Part shown: piece by piece, positions 11,842 through 24,202 of the stretch
How positions within the stretch are numbered: position 1 is the stretch's first letter
Layout of the letters: every line of letters begins with the position of its first letter
Assembly: GCA_037389465.1 (NCBI GenBank)
Contig: JAZARR010000088.1
Span: 5,828,001-5,892,000, forward strand
Direction: 5' to 3'
DNA from: Baylisascaris procyonis
Taxonomy: Eukaryota > Nematoda > Chromadorea > Rhabditida > Ascarididae
Length of the DNA: 64,000 bases
Notes under the pieces: generated by a model
Databases searched by the model: none
Told to the model about the DNA's origin: nothing
What the model saw: only the letters and a program-made list of their open reading frames with translations
Position numbers and translations under genes: made by a program

Positions 11842-13701
11842 TGCCGGTTTTGAGAGTCTAAGGAAACTCATCGAGCAGAAAAAATACCGCTGTTTTATGT
11901 TCGTATATGCTGTTCTCATTGGGCGTAATGCTACTATATTTTGGCATTGTAATCATATTTTGTGTTGATATGGTTATGAATTTGCTGGGGAAAACTGCCT
12001 TGGCGATCGTGGAGGTTTTTCGACTTCTCCCATTGTGTGTTCGAGAAACAGGGTTTGCATGCGAAGAACATGTTCTCCCTCGTTTTCGACCGTAAAAGGT
12101 TTTATCGTGGGGACCTTTCGTTTCCGTTCCCTTTTTCTGCTTCTAGGGTATGAGCTGAATTGACTACACATGAGAGATGAGAAGTTATAAGAAAAGAAAA
12201 AGGCATCAAAACGAGATTTGTTGTCATGCTGCATCTGCCCGACTTCAGTTGCATCGCAAAGTCTCATGCAAAAAGCCTTACACAAACTTTTGCAAATTCG
12301 AGTGCAATCTTCACTCATGTGCTTATGAATCCGTCTAATTGCGAATTTTGTGATTCCTCACACAGCAGAAGTTGAACAGATGAAATTTCCTAAGGCTATG
12401 AGATTAGGAACACGCATATGGAAAGCATTAACATATGACCGCCGATATAAAAAAAAATGTAGGTGATGCTGCGAATGATATCGAAGCATGTTCCTTATTG
12501 ATACTGTAACATTAGCGCGGTGATCAAGCTTCATTAGTTACCATTGGCTTAGTCATTCGAAAGTCAGTATTAAGTAAGCCTGCGATTCAGGATTGTGTGC
12601 CTGGTGTACAATTTCGTTGTGGTCCAGGATGCCATGTTTGAGTACGACGCTATTATGTGACCGATAGTGGTGACGGTTACGACGAGGGCAACGAGACTTG
12701 TTGTATGTCCATCTTCTTTTCTTTCCGTTAATTTAGCAATGGAATGTTATGATTGTTATAGATTATTGGTGTGGAGCTGAGATGATGAACGATGTCAGAA
12801 GGGTTGCCTAGGTGATGTCATTCATCAGTCAGATTCACAAAGTTATTTTTATGACATGCCTCGTTTGTCACTAAAAAACGTCGATTCTATCTTAGTGACG
12901 TCATGAGAATTCACATTCGGCATCACTTTGACACCTCCGATGTGATAAAAAAAAGTTTTGGAGGTCTCATTTTTTGGCAGCTTGCTTTTTTCGCGTTTAG
13001 CCCTGAACTCATAATGGCGGTTTGCCAGTTTTCAAATTTAGCGCTTTTCTTTAGGTCTCGACTCGTAATGGCGACTTGGGTCTCAACTCGTAGTGGCGGG
13101 CGGTATTTGCATATTGTCTATTTAAATCGTTTTTGGTTGCCTTTTTCATCTATGTGGTTTATATAGCTTTTTAGGGAGTAAATAAAGCTCGCCATCTATA
13201 AGTGATGTTATCGTTTCATATTTGTATCTGTCCATATTTCTCTGATCTTTTCTCATCTTCGGGTATTTCATCACTGCTTTAATGATCGTTTTGGTTAACA
13301 ATTGCGTGTTTTAAACCATTTTGAATTTGCATATATTTCAAAGGTATATTTTTGAATATCGATGATGTTTTTGAAATGTGCATTTTAACTTAGGTGGTAC
13401 TCTTGTTTGTTTGTTTGTTTGTTTGCATTCATTGATCGATTTGCTTGGTTTTGTGTTATATTATTTGAGCAGTTGTTCATTTCCTATTGCTATGAATCGA
13501 AACTAAGATTGCTGAATAGTGTTCATTGTGGTGGTTATTCGATTATTGCATCGCTTTTTGTTATCCATCAGATTATCTTCAATACTATATGCATTTCAAT
13601 TATTCGTTAGTTATTTAAATATAAGGGGAATTTTTTGTATTGATTACGGAAAGATTTTTATTAGTTATATAGGTCTTATATGGGATTACTGTTGAGTATA
13701 G
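11842..13701. other. Probable intergenic region
   Basis: Only short ORFs, a possible AATAAA near 13180 and the TTTG microsatellite. Two GTCTC(A/G)ACTCGTA(A/G)TGGCG-like motifs occur near 13053-13096. Confidence 0.4.
13404..13425. repeat. (TTTG)n microsatellite
   Basis: About five perfect TTTG units. Confidence 0.9.
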
Positions 13702-13815
13702 GCGGTGAAAAGAAAACGACGAAACGATTTAATCGCCTATGAGAAAAGGATAAAAGGAAGCCGGAGAGTGATGATGATGAAATACTATCCAATGTTGGCT
13801 GAGGATGGAGACAGC
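13702..13815 (+). other. Basic open segment after an acceptor
   Basis: After GAGTATAG a frame encodes AVKRKRRNDLIAYEKRIKGS with a nuclear-signal-like basic start and runs to TGA near 13813. No donor joins it to the exon at 13865. It could be a separate last exon or chance. Confidence 0.2.
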
Positions 13816-13864
13816 TGAGGGCAAAAATATTAGCGAGGAGAGATCCTGAAGGTGTTGCAGACTA

Positions 13865-16043
13865 ATGAGTATAAGGTAAGGGATTGCTGACCGGTTTCCG
13901 GAGCGCTTAGATCCTACTGTGAGCTTGAGGTGTTGGAATCATTTGCCTCTGCTCATGTTTTGTTCCGATCAGCTACTTTCACGTGACCTTTTGATGTTGC
14001 TTGAAAAGTTCTGAAGACGAGGTGTTATTGCTAATATGATCTGATGGGTCGTGGTTGGTTGGTTAGAGATCCCTACACATTTGAATACCGTGACTGGGGA
14101 TACCTATATTCGCTCATATTCTGGCAGTTTTTAAACCACTTCTTTTGTCTAGTTATTGGACAGATCATCCCTAACAAGGAATATATATTCTCAGAAACAT
14201 GTTGTAGGGAAGGGGGGGGGGTTGGTCGCTGAATAGCAATACGAACGGTGCAATATTGTTTTACTGTCTATCATCAGAGGCCGACCTCGACCGTTGTTTG
14301 ATGCGTTTTGCCAAAAACACTTAGAAATGCGTCGTTTGCGCTCGGCATCGCTGTGTTTGATGTCGTCTTATTGAATCGTTTTCTGGATTTAAGGCAATGG
14401 CTGGAAAATCGATGGTGGTGTTGGAATAATGAAATGGTAAGGAATATGAGAGAGGGACGTCGACTTATGCGAATCGATCTGCAAGAACATGTCGACGCCG
14501 TTAGCGCTAATCGGGAAGATACGAGATTGGTAGCAGATCGCATCAAAGGATGTTAGTTATTTAGTACATTGTTGGTATTACTTGAGCTACAACTCTGTTG
14601 GGTAGGTGTCTCCAAAGTTTACTCACAGATGTTTAAAGGTGAAAAATAAATGATATAATCTTAAGTTTATAAAGTTTGGGAAAATCGATTTGAAGGGCAG
14701 CGAGGAGTTGAATTGATTCAATTTTCTTAAGAATGATTGGTCTCATTTAGGATGGAAAATGCTTTCCAAGTATTAGACTTAATCCACTGAATTAAGTGAA
14801 AATCGCTGAATTAAATACATTTTTTCCTTAATGGATGTGAATAGAATCACATCTGAGAGTGTTGCGAGAAACGGCTAATTTCCTATGAAGGCGATCCAAT
14901 TTTGTGATTAAATGCCAATGTAATATGATATCCTATAAAACATTGTTAGATATCCCCTCCTCTGATTAAGGTTGTTCTCAAAAAGTTTTTGGAAAACATT
15001 CACTCATAGAAGATTTATTTTAATTTAATGCATTCTAATCACTATGATTGCATTCTCGAGTGGAAAACGATATGATAAGTGAGATGGAATGGTGATTGAA
15101 GGGGATTTTGTGTTTATTTATTCATTTTTTTGTCCGTTTGTTTACTGATTTTATTTATTTTATTTATTTATTTTATTCATTTCACTCACTAACTGCTCAT
15201 TTATTGCTCATTTGTTTTTTCCTATTCTGGGAAAACACAGAAATATATTTCAGTAATGAAGAATTCTTCAACGGCAAGCGGCGCGTTATCGTTAGTGGCC
15301 GATGTGCGGGCGGTTAGAACACGAAAGGTTAATTCGATTGATTCAGCGAATCATGCCGCTTGGAGCCCGATTATCGGTGAGGGCAACTTATCTCCTTTTA
15401 TTTCAAATTACCTGCTAACTCTGACAGTAGGCGTAGTTTTCAATGAAGAGAACTTGAAATAAGGTGTGGAAGAAAGGAACGCTTAACGAGAAAATACAAT
15501 GAATTCTTTTGGGGTAAGCAAAAATATTTCACAATAGGAAATGGGCATGTTTAATTTTAGGGCATGACTGCAAATTTAATTAAGTCAACGGAGGGCATCC
15601 ACTCTCAACTACAATGATTCACTGCTTCCGATAGTTCATCCTTGTTTATCGTCATTTGAATGAATTTTGCCCCGGTAAAACTCTTTTCAAGTTCTTCTTT
15701 TCATTGAAAGAGGACTGACCATGAAGAATTGAAAAGTAATAATATTTCTTGCTCTTGCGGTCATTATTTCGCATGACGCATCGTTACGTGAAGTGATGTA
15801 GCTAAAGCTATGGTGAGGATATTTATTTGAGAAAGCAAGAGAACTGATATTGCAAGATTGTTGCTTCACATACTTTTTTCTCGAGGTGGCTGGGCTTTAA
15901 ATTTCTTTTTTTTTTTTTTTTGATAACGAATAATAGAAAAATGTGCACCAGTGTGCAAACTGTGCCTGTATATATGTAGTGTTTATTCGTTTGCAGGTGA
16001 TCTCGTCACAACGCCACCCACGAATGGAGACATCGTGCTGTAG
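13865..16043 (+). CDS. Unknown small gene, four exons, hydrophobic N-terminus
   Basis: ATG at 13865 lies four bases after GTGTTGCAG. Exons 13865-13875, 14325-14551, 15254-15376 and 15997-16043 (TAG) join in phases 2, 1 and 1, giving 135 codons. The N-terminus is hydrophobic (FALGIAVFDVVLLNRFL), suggesting a signal anchor or membrane hairpin. It is followed by a Trp-rich turn and a charged helix (DLQEHVDAVSANREDTRLVA), then a polar tail ending TNGDIVL. The acceptor at the start could be a trans-splice site. The final exon might be replaced by the open exon at 17284. No homologue was recognised. The first coding exon is only 11 bp, which lowers certainty. Confidence 0.42.
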
Positions 16044-17271
16044 GAAGTGGAAAATGAGCTCTCGGTGGGTCTTTCCTTGCCGACCTTTTCTTACTTTTCC
16101 TGCTATCTTTTTTTGATGTTCTGCTCTTAGGCATGGAAAGTTTGGCTTTATGTATATTCACCTAAAGCGCAGTAAGCAGCATTGAAATATGCATCAAAAG
16201 CATGACGCTTTACACAATGTATAGTCTATATGCGGAAAGCGGTAAAGGGGAAAAAGGGGTCTTTAATCGCCTCGATCGGATCTTTATTGGCCGTGATTTG
16301 ATCGTCATCGCTGACGTTCACATCGCAATGCTGTCGATAAATCCAGACTTTTTTGATAAGTATGTGATATGTCCATTTGGGGGGATAATTCCCTAAGAGT
16401 GTTCGATAGGTGTGGCTGTCGAGCGTTGTTGACTCTTTCATTATGGACCGCCAAGGAACAAAGTTTGAATTTAATTTAGGTGGTTAGTTAAGTTGATTTA
16501 ATGGAAGAAGAGATGAGAGTGGGAGAGGGAAAGAACATAATTTCAATTAATTGCGCATTTTAAAATTGGCTGCTTGCTTGTCAAATGCGAAAGGGGAGTA
16601 GATGGGAGCGGTCATATGTTAAGGATGAATGCATATAAGGATAATCAAATGGAGCCTTTGCGGAAACGTAGATTCTTATATATTGCAATGAGATACCTCC
16701 GTGATGAGCTAAAATATATAAAAATTTAGTACTAGAAAAGCTCCCGCAAAAATATTTTTCCTTTTCTTTATCCTTTTTCCTTCTTTTTTCCTTCTTCTTC
16801 ACTCATTCGAGATTAAAAATTTTGTTTTTCTGGCTAATGTTCGAATGAATTTTATAAAGTTGGAAATGAATTCAGCGTCAGCTAGAGGAGCCACAAAATG
16901 TGCGTTTTTATGTTGCAATCACCTGATCAGTAGCCATCATAGGTTGGCTAGAAGTAATAATGTACGCGTTATATTACCTTTGTGCTGCAATTAATCCAGT
17001 CGTTCATACGACTCTTTTAGAATGGATCCCATTTTCCTTAACATTATCTGTATAAGTGCAAATCGGATCAGCGCAAATTTATGCAAATATTTGTTATCTT
17101 TAAAGTCAGTGGATGATGAATGTAGCGTGATTTTCATCATATTTCATCGTTCGATATCCTGCTAATGACGTCACTCATTTTTTTATATTACATAAAAATT
17201 GAAACGACTGAAGCTTTTGCATAGATTTTATCGTTGTAGGATGCATTGTTGAGAGTATAAAGATAACGTTA
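16044..17271. other. No supported gene
   Basis: Short ORFs only. A CT-rich run at 16750-16800 produces a Lys-rich minus-strand ORF that is low complexity rather than a gene. Confidence 0.5.
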
Positions 17272-17546
17272 AGTTTATTTCAGAGTGGTGCAATACGTAT
17301 TGGATATCGGCAACAGTTGCGGCGAAATGCATATCGCCGACTCATTCGAGGGTCGAGAAGAATGAGAGGGAACTCTCAGTGGCAGTAATCAACAGTCATT
17401 GAGGTTTGCTTTCTTTTACTTTTTGATGCATTTATTCACATTTGCTATCCATTCTTTGAATTATTTATGCAGTTGAAATTATTCGTGTAATGGTTTATTG
17501 GACCCATACTAAACTCTAACTCAATTCTTAGTGCGAGTTGTTATAG
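17272..17546. repeat. Local direct duplication, copy 1
   Basis: Shares TTTATTTCAGAGTGG, the terminal-exon-like body, and TTATTTATGCAGTTGAAATT...GTGCGAGTTGTTATAG with 18444-18732, with scattered substitutions and indels. Confidence 0.85.
17284..17399 (+). other. Terminal-exon-like segment open in two frames
   Basis: After TTTATTTCAG, one frame (phase 0) encodes a basic tail ending RGNSQWQ and TAA at 17388. Another (phase 1) encodes WCNTYWISATVAAKCIS and ends VAVINSH and TGA at 17399. The phase 1 frame would fit the exon ending 15376. A decayed duplicate starts at 18456. Confidence 0.28.
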
Positions 17547-17756
17547 ATTATTACCATAAAATTATACCATAAATACACGATCTTAGTATGAATTGTTACC
17601 GTAAAAATAACGATTCATAGGTTTTTATATAAATTATCTAATGCTGCATCAGCATTGTGAGCATAAGGGAATTGCTGAATTAGGCATAGGAAATTGACCT
17701 CCTCAATCAGATTTTTTAGATGACAACTTGACGAGCTGAACGTTGATAGGGGCGTG

Positions 17757-17759
17757 AAA

Positions 17760-17800
<41 letters not shown>

Positions 17801-17801
17801 A
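17757..17801. repeat. (GA)n microsatellite
   Basis: About 45 bp of GA with one interruption (GAAAGA). Confidence 0.95.
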
Positions 17802-18443
17802 GTAGGAGGGGATAGTCATTCAATAGAATTAATAGATAGGATTTCAAATTTTTATAACCTCGTTCAACGATCAAATGAGATAATCAGGTGTTTTTAGTCG
17901 AACTAACCTGTGTATTCGTATAGAGATCACATTCTCGTGTAGTTAGTTGTTCAGTTGCAAATCCTCTTCCGTGTTGAATTTACGTACTGTACACCTTCAT
18001 ATAGAACCCTATCAACCAAGCTGTCAATATCCGGAATTCATATTAATGTCTTCCTAAATGTCCTGAAAAAAATTATTCGCATCAACCCGACCTTTTTTTA
18101 CGTTTTGCAAATATTTTTCGTTCTATTAGTTACTCCCCGTTTTTTTCAAGGTCGAAAGTATAAGGAGGAAAGGATGATTTCGAGCATAGAGAGTGAGATT
18201 ATAGCTTATAATAATCTGAAATATCATTGAATTAAATGTTGATTATTTTATAAAATCAGTTATACCAGTAGGAGACTGAAAGTTTTTTAAAAAGCTAATA
18301 GGAATGTTCACCTATCAGGTGAATGAAGTCAGGTAAATATACCTGACAATCGGGTAGATATAAGGACAGAAGGGGATTCATGAAAAATGTAATTTCATTG
18401 ATTACATAATTTTGTTACATTCTTCAAATGTGTCGACGGAAAG

Positions 18444-18732
18444 GGTTTATTTCAGAGTGGTTTGATGCTTATTGCATTTCGAAAAAAATGAAATTGTATT
18501 GCGTCACGCCGATCATTTGAGGGTCGACAAGAAAGAGAAGAAACTACCAAGTGGCAATAATCAACCGTCATCGAGGCGAGGTTTGCTTTCTTATTTGATT
18601 GAAAATTTTTCATGCATTTATTCATATGTGTTATCCATTCTTTGAATTATTTATGCAGTTGAAATTATTCGTGTAATGGTTTATTGGATATATGCTAAAT
18701 TATAGTTTAACACTTAATGCGAGTTATTATAG
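18444..18732. repeat. Local direct duplication, copy 2 (decayed)
   Basis: The second copy, about 1.17 kb downstream. Both frames that are open in copy 1 are interrupted early here (TGA within 12 or 20 codons), while the flanking intron-like sequence is well kept. Confidence 0.85.
18456..18580 (+). pseudogene. Decayed duplicate of the 17284 exon
   Basis: The acceptor TTTATTTCAG is retained and the body aligns with 17284-17399, but in-frame stops and small indels interrupt it. In the phase 1 frame the end VAIINRH still resembles VAVINSH of copy 1. Confidence 0.4.
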
Positions 18733-19081
18733 AGGTATTTTTCTTCGGCGATAATTTTCTATCGTTAACGAAGTTTAATGCTGTATGAAAGTATACGATG
18801 CGTATAAGTGCGCAACATTCTCTTGCAAGAAGGAATTGCATTTAAATCTTATTTGAGCAACAAAATTGTATCGCTATTATTTCTTTCAATATTGGAAGGA
18901 TGAGGGGATTGATTTGGAGTTGATTAGTGGTTGTAATGGGATGTAGGGGAAACTGCTTTGCAAGATCGTTTTTAATTGCTTTGATTGATTCGTACGAAAT
19001 TCAGAGTATACAAGAGGAGAAGCGAGCAGGAATATGAGCGTGCTGGCTGGTGGTTTCCCTCCATCATGGCTCAGACTTCAT

Positions 19082-19652
19082 TCAGAAATTAGTTAGAAAA
19101 TTTTCTGAAACGCTGAACTCGCAGTGCAACTCTTCATCGCAAAATACTTTTGAGGAATACACCCGTGATCTGCTCTCTCGTCTCCACATAGTCTCTAAGA
19201 GTTCATGGTTGTTGGGAACATTAACACCCAGACAATTAAATGAGAACTTGTTCCCGCGTATCAAAAGAACCCATATTGACCACTGGGTTACCAATTTATA
19301 ACCCATTTGCCAAAATTGTGTAATTGCCTGATCTACAACCAGTTTGACTATATGAGACCTAATGCCCCTAAGATCATCGTTATTTTTCAGGGTATCACTT
19401 ACCGGCGATTTAAACGCTGCATGCTGCATGGCATCGATATTCGCCTTGATAATGAAACATGTGTTCTCCTTGATATTGTATTCTTGTTGAAGTTTGGTAC
19501 CTCATGACTCTGAGTTTAGGTTTTGTAATAATACTTCTGCTACTATTACCACTAACACTGAATAATAGAAGCAGAGACTGAGATGCCAAATCTTGGAAAG
19601 GAAAGGGTGGACTACCCAGAGCCTCAGAGATACCCGTCATATGATGGATCAT
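19082..19652 (-). mobile_element. Degenerate retroelement gag-like ORF pair, copy 1
   Basis: Two overlapping minus-strand frames, 19410-19652 and 19082-19429, join at a frameshift near 19430. The second contains LRGIRSHIVKLV and NHELLE followed by RRES, a helical arrangement that recalls BEL/Pao gag polyproteins of nematodes. No protease, reverse transcriptase or integrase was seen nearby, so at best this is a fragment. It lies exactly at the start of each tandem unit, where the recombination occurred. The family assignment is weak. Confidence 0.25.
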
Positions 19653-20254
19653 TTATAGATCTATGTTTTGTGGGCCTATGCTTTTCCATTTGCACACTGA
19701 AATTCTCGTATTCAGTTTTCTTAACGAAATAAGTGCCAGATTCCTCTTGACAGCCGTTCACGTAGTAACCAAATATGCTTAGGTGTTATTTATTGCATCA
19801 ATTTGTTGTTCACATTCCAACGTGTTTATTGCGTTAACTGTTGTATAATTGGTTGGAAACATCGAGTCTAACATTTATTTCGAGTCGATTTCCTCTTTTT
19901 TGTGAACTCAATACTACTTTGGCTATGTTTCTAGTCTGTATTTTTATTGTTTTATGCTTATTTGTTGTTTTTTTTTCTGCCCTTCCTTTTGCTAAAAATT
20001 ATTCCATTGCTTGAATTAATGAATTTATTCAATATTTTTTTCCATCTCTCATATATCGGTTTTGCGATCATTTATTGCCAGATGTTTGCGCACAAATTTC
20101 CGTAATGGTATACTGAAAATTTTCTGAGCGAACTTTTCAAATGAAACAAAAACGAACATTATAATAGCGGTCTGTTGCAACGATAATGATCGCCGAATCA
20201 TTTGTGATTGTGTTCTTTTATGTGATCGCAATTGGCATAATGATCGGTGATATG

Positions 20255-20541
20255 TTAGAGGGGCATATATAAGTGGTTTATCTGCATGGCGAGCTCATTG
20301 TTTGTATTTAATCGTGCTCGAGGTGGCGTTGCGGGCAATATTGCCCTTCATCAAGCAACGCGTGGGGTGTCGATGTTGATTCGAGCGAGCTCGACGATGC
20401 CGTAGTCGTTGCCTGTTCGATAGCCTTTCTCCTTTTTGTTTTCTATCGTTGTTGAATGTTTATACGATAGTTTATGTGTGTTGTTAGTTTTGAGATTGTG
20501 ATGCAAATAAACCATTGGGAATTCAATTTATCGACTTACTT
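20255..20541 (+). promoter_or_regulatory. LTR-like TATA to poly(A) block, unit 1
   Basis: CATATATAAG (20264-20273) is followed 60 bp later by the perfect palindrome GGGCAATATTGCCC (20333-20346), nested in a CGTTGC...GCAACG stem, and by AATAAA at 20506-20511. TATA box, structured leader and poly(A) signal within 250 bp resemble the U3-R-U5 layout of an LTR, or a short independent transcript. No TG...CA ends or target-site duplication could be fixed. Confidence 0.35.
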
Positions 20542-21366
20542 GGTAGTGGCATCGTTAGGTAGTTGTGCACTCTTAGGCAACTGTACTTCAGAGGATTCGT
20601 TGGAATGCAAACGTTGAGGTGGAAGAAGAGTGTTCATAATGGAGATTGAATTTTTTTATGGCTGCGATGACTATTCTTTGCTAGAGAGTTAAATGTTTCT
20701 TCGCCATTAAAGAGAGCATTATAACTAACATTTGAGCAATGCTTTTTTGCAGTATTGTTTGGAATCGTTTTCTTCAAAGATCAGTTTCTTGCATAGTGTA
20801 TTACCTTAGGTTTTTCATAAGACGACGAATTCTTCAACTTATACAAGTCATTATGTCCGTCAGCATTGTCTCAGCGTTTGTTCACATCGCTTATCTCAAA
20901 TTTCATATTGTTTCAAGCAGTGTAAATTTGCCCTTTGCTTAGTTAAATAGGATCTTATGTTAGCCAAGAGAGGAATGTTCTATTGCATATAGTCAGGGTA
21001 TATAAAAATGCAGAAATTTGGAGCGTTTCAAGTGATCGAATATATTCAACTGGTCTCAGTAGCACTTCAAATGTTACACTTTTACGAGCCATACTCTAGA
21101 TTGCTTCAGTGCTCATTGATCAAAGAATGATCTGCTCTGTACCACGATAGGGTTAATGGCTGCGTTCATGTTTCATTGGCAACGCGAGCACCCCATAACG
21201 GTGTTGCATTCCTATTTGAAACCATCGTAGAGAATGTTTTTTTATTGGCTATTTAGAACAATCCTTCGAAAGATGTATTCAGTGTTTTATTTAGGAATGA
21301 GCTGTGATCAGTGATAGATGAAGATATGTGTGACTGCGCATAGGTTGTTTCATTTGCTGTATAACT

Positions 21367-21675
21367 ATGCAGAAACGATCCGAGTTGAGTGAAATCCCTC
21401 ATCATTCACTGCAGAAAGTCATCATATCATCACCATTATCATCTTTAAATGACCATCAGTTTCGTCCTATTTATTCACTAATTTTCGAAAATGACCTTGT
21501 GAAGAGGTATGCTATCCACTGGGAATTTACGCATTTCAAGATGCTGTTATTCTTCATTCGCCTCATTTGCTTGCTCGGATCGTTCCCTTATTTATTGTCA
21601 ACGTCTCTGTTCGTTGAAAATAAACTCTTTTTTTTAAAAGTGCATTCCGCGCCGTTGCCTACCAGTTTCTGCTAA
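21367..21675 (+). other. 102-codon ORF kept in all three units
   Basis: An ATG-initiated ORF with a hydrophobic C-terminal half (FKMLLFFIRLICLLGSFPYL). The translation is the same at 35711-36019 and 50152-50460. It lies in a stretch where units 2 and 3 are almost identical, so preservation is explained by recent exchange rather than selection. No splice context or family match was seen; probably not a gene. Confidence 0.15.
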
Positions 21676-23265
21676 TATTTTCATATATTTTAAATTTTCA
21701 TTCACGCTTATGGAATCTTATAGTGTGCGCCTAGAGTATGTTAGTGTTTATAGAAGCATATCGTCCAATACAAAGGGCAAATTACTAGTTAAAAGAGGAA
21801 TATATAAGATAGACCACATAGAGATAGCTATGAGTAATGAACGCAGTAACACAAATATTTGCATTAGTATAGCGATTTCGATGTTTTATAACATTTACAA
21901 TATTGCTTACTTTGAAATGATACAGTGCGCACCTAAATAAGCTTTTCTTTTTTGGGTAAATGATTCACATATAATGGCGTTATAGATTGGCATTAAGAAT
22001 TGAATTGCTGTTGTATAGACGATAAACGTTCCACTGTTAGGGTAGTTGATGCATTTTTTTGCATTATCGGTTATCACCAAAGCCGATTTGTTGTAATTGA
22101 TATGCCCATCTGTTCGTGATTGTATAGGAAGCATGCAGTCACCAATTCTTACTCGAATATGCAATATGTTAACGAGTAACTTTGTCAGTTTTCGTTCACT
22201 TCTCAAACATATAGCTGTCAATAATCTAGATCATGATCGAAAAAGTGCTTTTTATTACAGTTTCATGAAATAATACTCAGTGTTTTATTTAAAAATATGC
22301 AACACTGTGCAACATTATTAATATGCAGATTTAGGTTTTTACGTAATATTCTTTTCTAAAAAAATTTTCAATGTTAGTGCAATAGTCCATCTATTCTGCA
22401 ATGAGCATGCTATTGGACACGGCTGCATAGCCTTATTATTTTTGCTCCATTTATGTACTCTATTTCGATATTAATACAAGGTAACTGTAGCTGTGATGCG
22501 TTAAGTCTACATATATACGGATATGGTGATAGCATTGCTACTTGTGGACCATTTCGGTGTCCGCTGCTTAGTTTTTCATCGAGTTTTCCTATGCTACCTG
22601 TGCACAATCCCCGTTCCCCTATGCTCATCTTCCAAACATTTTTGTTAAGCGCAATATATACAGGCAAATTTTTATGTGGTTGACGCATCCATTTCCGATA
22701 TGTACCTCCTTAATGGGAACTTTGATTGGTGAAATTTTGCTTATCTATTAACGTCTGAATTTTTGTCTGATAGGTGTTGAGACTTTGAGGGTAGAGGGGG
22801 GGGGGGTATCGTTTTGAGTACTTGTAAAACGATTAAACGGAAGGACCGGGCGCTTAAATGCAATAAGAAATGACCGCAAATATTCAATCCAACAAGTTTA
22901 GATAAGTTTTTCTCAATGATGCAATGGAACTGTCCACTTTATTTATGACCCTTTATATATTCTAATGCGTATAAAAAGAAAAGAGCATTATGCTGTTTCC
23001 ACGATTTCTAGACGTCTTCTCTTGTTCATCTATGCTTTCCTCCTTTGCCGTTTCGCCTTTAGTTGCTGCCTCGGTGATGATGCTAAAAACTATTTTCACT
23101 ATAGGTTATTTCATGACGTTTCATTGTATTTATCAACAATTATTCTGTAGTCAATTAACTATAAGAGTAGATTTACTTTATGTTACTTTGAAATGGATTT
23201 TTAATTCGATGAGTTCGTAGTGATCAACTTTGTGTGAGTGGGTAAATTACTCACGAATTATAATT

Positions 23266-23341
23266 CACTCTGAATTATAATGAACGGTATTCACCATCAA
23301 TTATAAAACACTCTGAATTATAATGAACGGCATTCACCATC
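23266..23341. repeat. Short tandem repeat in the A block
   Basis: The motif CACTCTGAATTATAATGAAC followed by GG(T/C)ATTCACCATC occurs twice about 45 bp apart. The pair is preserved in units 2 (37608-37683) and 3 (52107-52180). Confidence 0.8.
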
Positions 23342-24176
23342 TTTCGTTGGGGCGGTGCATCACATAACACAAGCACACAATAAGGGCAAAATACAATTGC
23401 GACACAAACCTTCACTGTATCGTTCTTACTAGATCTTTCTATGTTTCATTGTTGAAAGTACCCTTTATGCGAATACTTCTCTGCTTCCAATTCAATATTC
23501 TCTCTTCGTGCTGCTTCTCTTTTCTGGATTTTTGCCTTCCACCTATATATTCGTTTCTTGCACTCATTTATCATATTCGATATTATCAGCGGTGCTGTGG
23601 ATATTTCAAATGATGCGTATATTTCAACTGAACTTCTATTATTAGATTGATGCTTGAGTATATGCGCATAGCTGTAGCTTTCATGTTGGGATAACAGGTT
23701 TAGTTCATTCAACATAACAAGCCCAAATAGCTCACTTTTGCCAACTTAGAGCTTATTCCATTAGATTTGTTAGAATGCCGGTCTGCGCGAACTTATTTTT
23801 GACGACAGGGTCTCGGAGTCAACTGCTCTAAGCGAACCAATTCGTGACCGTCTGCTTAATGACTCTTTAATTAGTTCTTTGATTATGCTCAATAACGAAG
23901 TGAAATTGACTTCGAAACTAGATGAGACTGACCAAGAAGACCGATATGAACAATGAAATAAATGAATAGCATTGAATAGTAGATGGCTTTATTTCATCTT
24001 ACAAGTTTATACTTACATCTTTATTAATTTGAAGAACATCAGCACGGTGTAGAATTCATTAACGTTAACGATTGCTCAGAGGTATTCATTATTCGATTGC
24101 CGTTTTCGTTGATGCACTTTGTTTGGAGCAATAATCATCATATACGGGTTTTTCCCTTCCTTCTATTTCTTGTTGT

Positions 24177-24202
24177 CTCTTTCTTTCTTTCTCTCTTTCT
24201 AT
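24177..24202. repeat. CTTT/CT-rich microsatellite in the A block
   Basis: A pyrimidine run TCTTTCTTTCTTTCTCTCTTTC, also in units 2 and 3 (a C substitution interrupts it in unit 3). Confidence 0.85.

Noticed and set aside
14274..14546. 90-codon minus-strand ORF
   Set aside because: Antisense shadow of the exon at 14325-14551, which has splice support on the + strand.
16581..16802. 73-codon Lys/Glu-rich minus-strand ORF
   Set aside because: The basic start comes from a CTT/TTCC low-complexity run.
22410..22688. Overlapping 76- and 92-codon ORFs on opposite strands
   Set aside because: Mutual shadows in AT-rich repeat sequence, without splice sites and altered in unit 3.
23446..23715. 89-codon minus-strand ORF, Lys/Arg/Glu-rich helix
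   Set aside because: It looks protein-like, but the unit 3 copy has an internal stop and no splice partners were found; kept only as a note.
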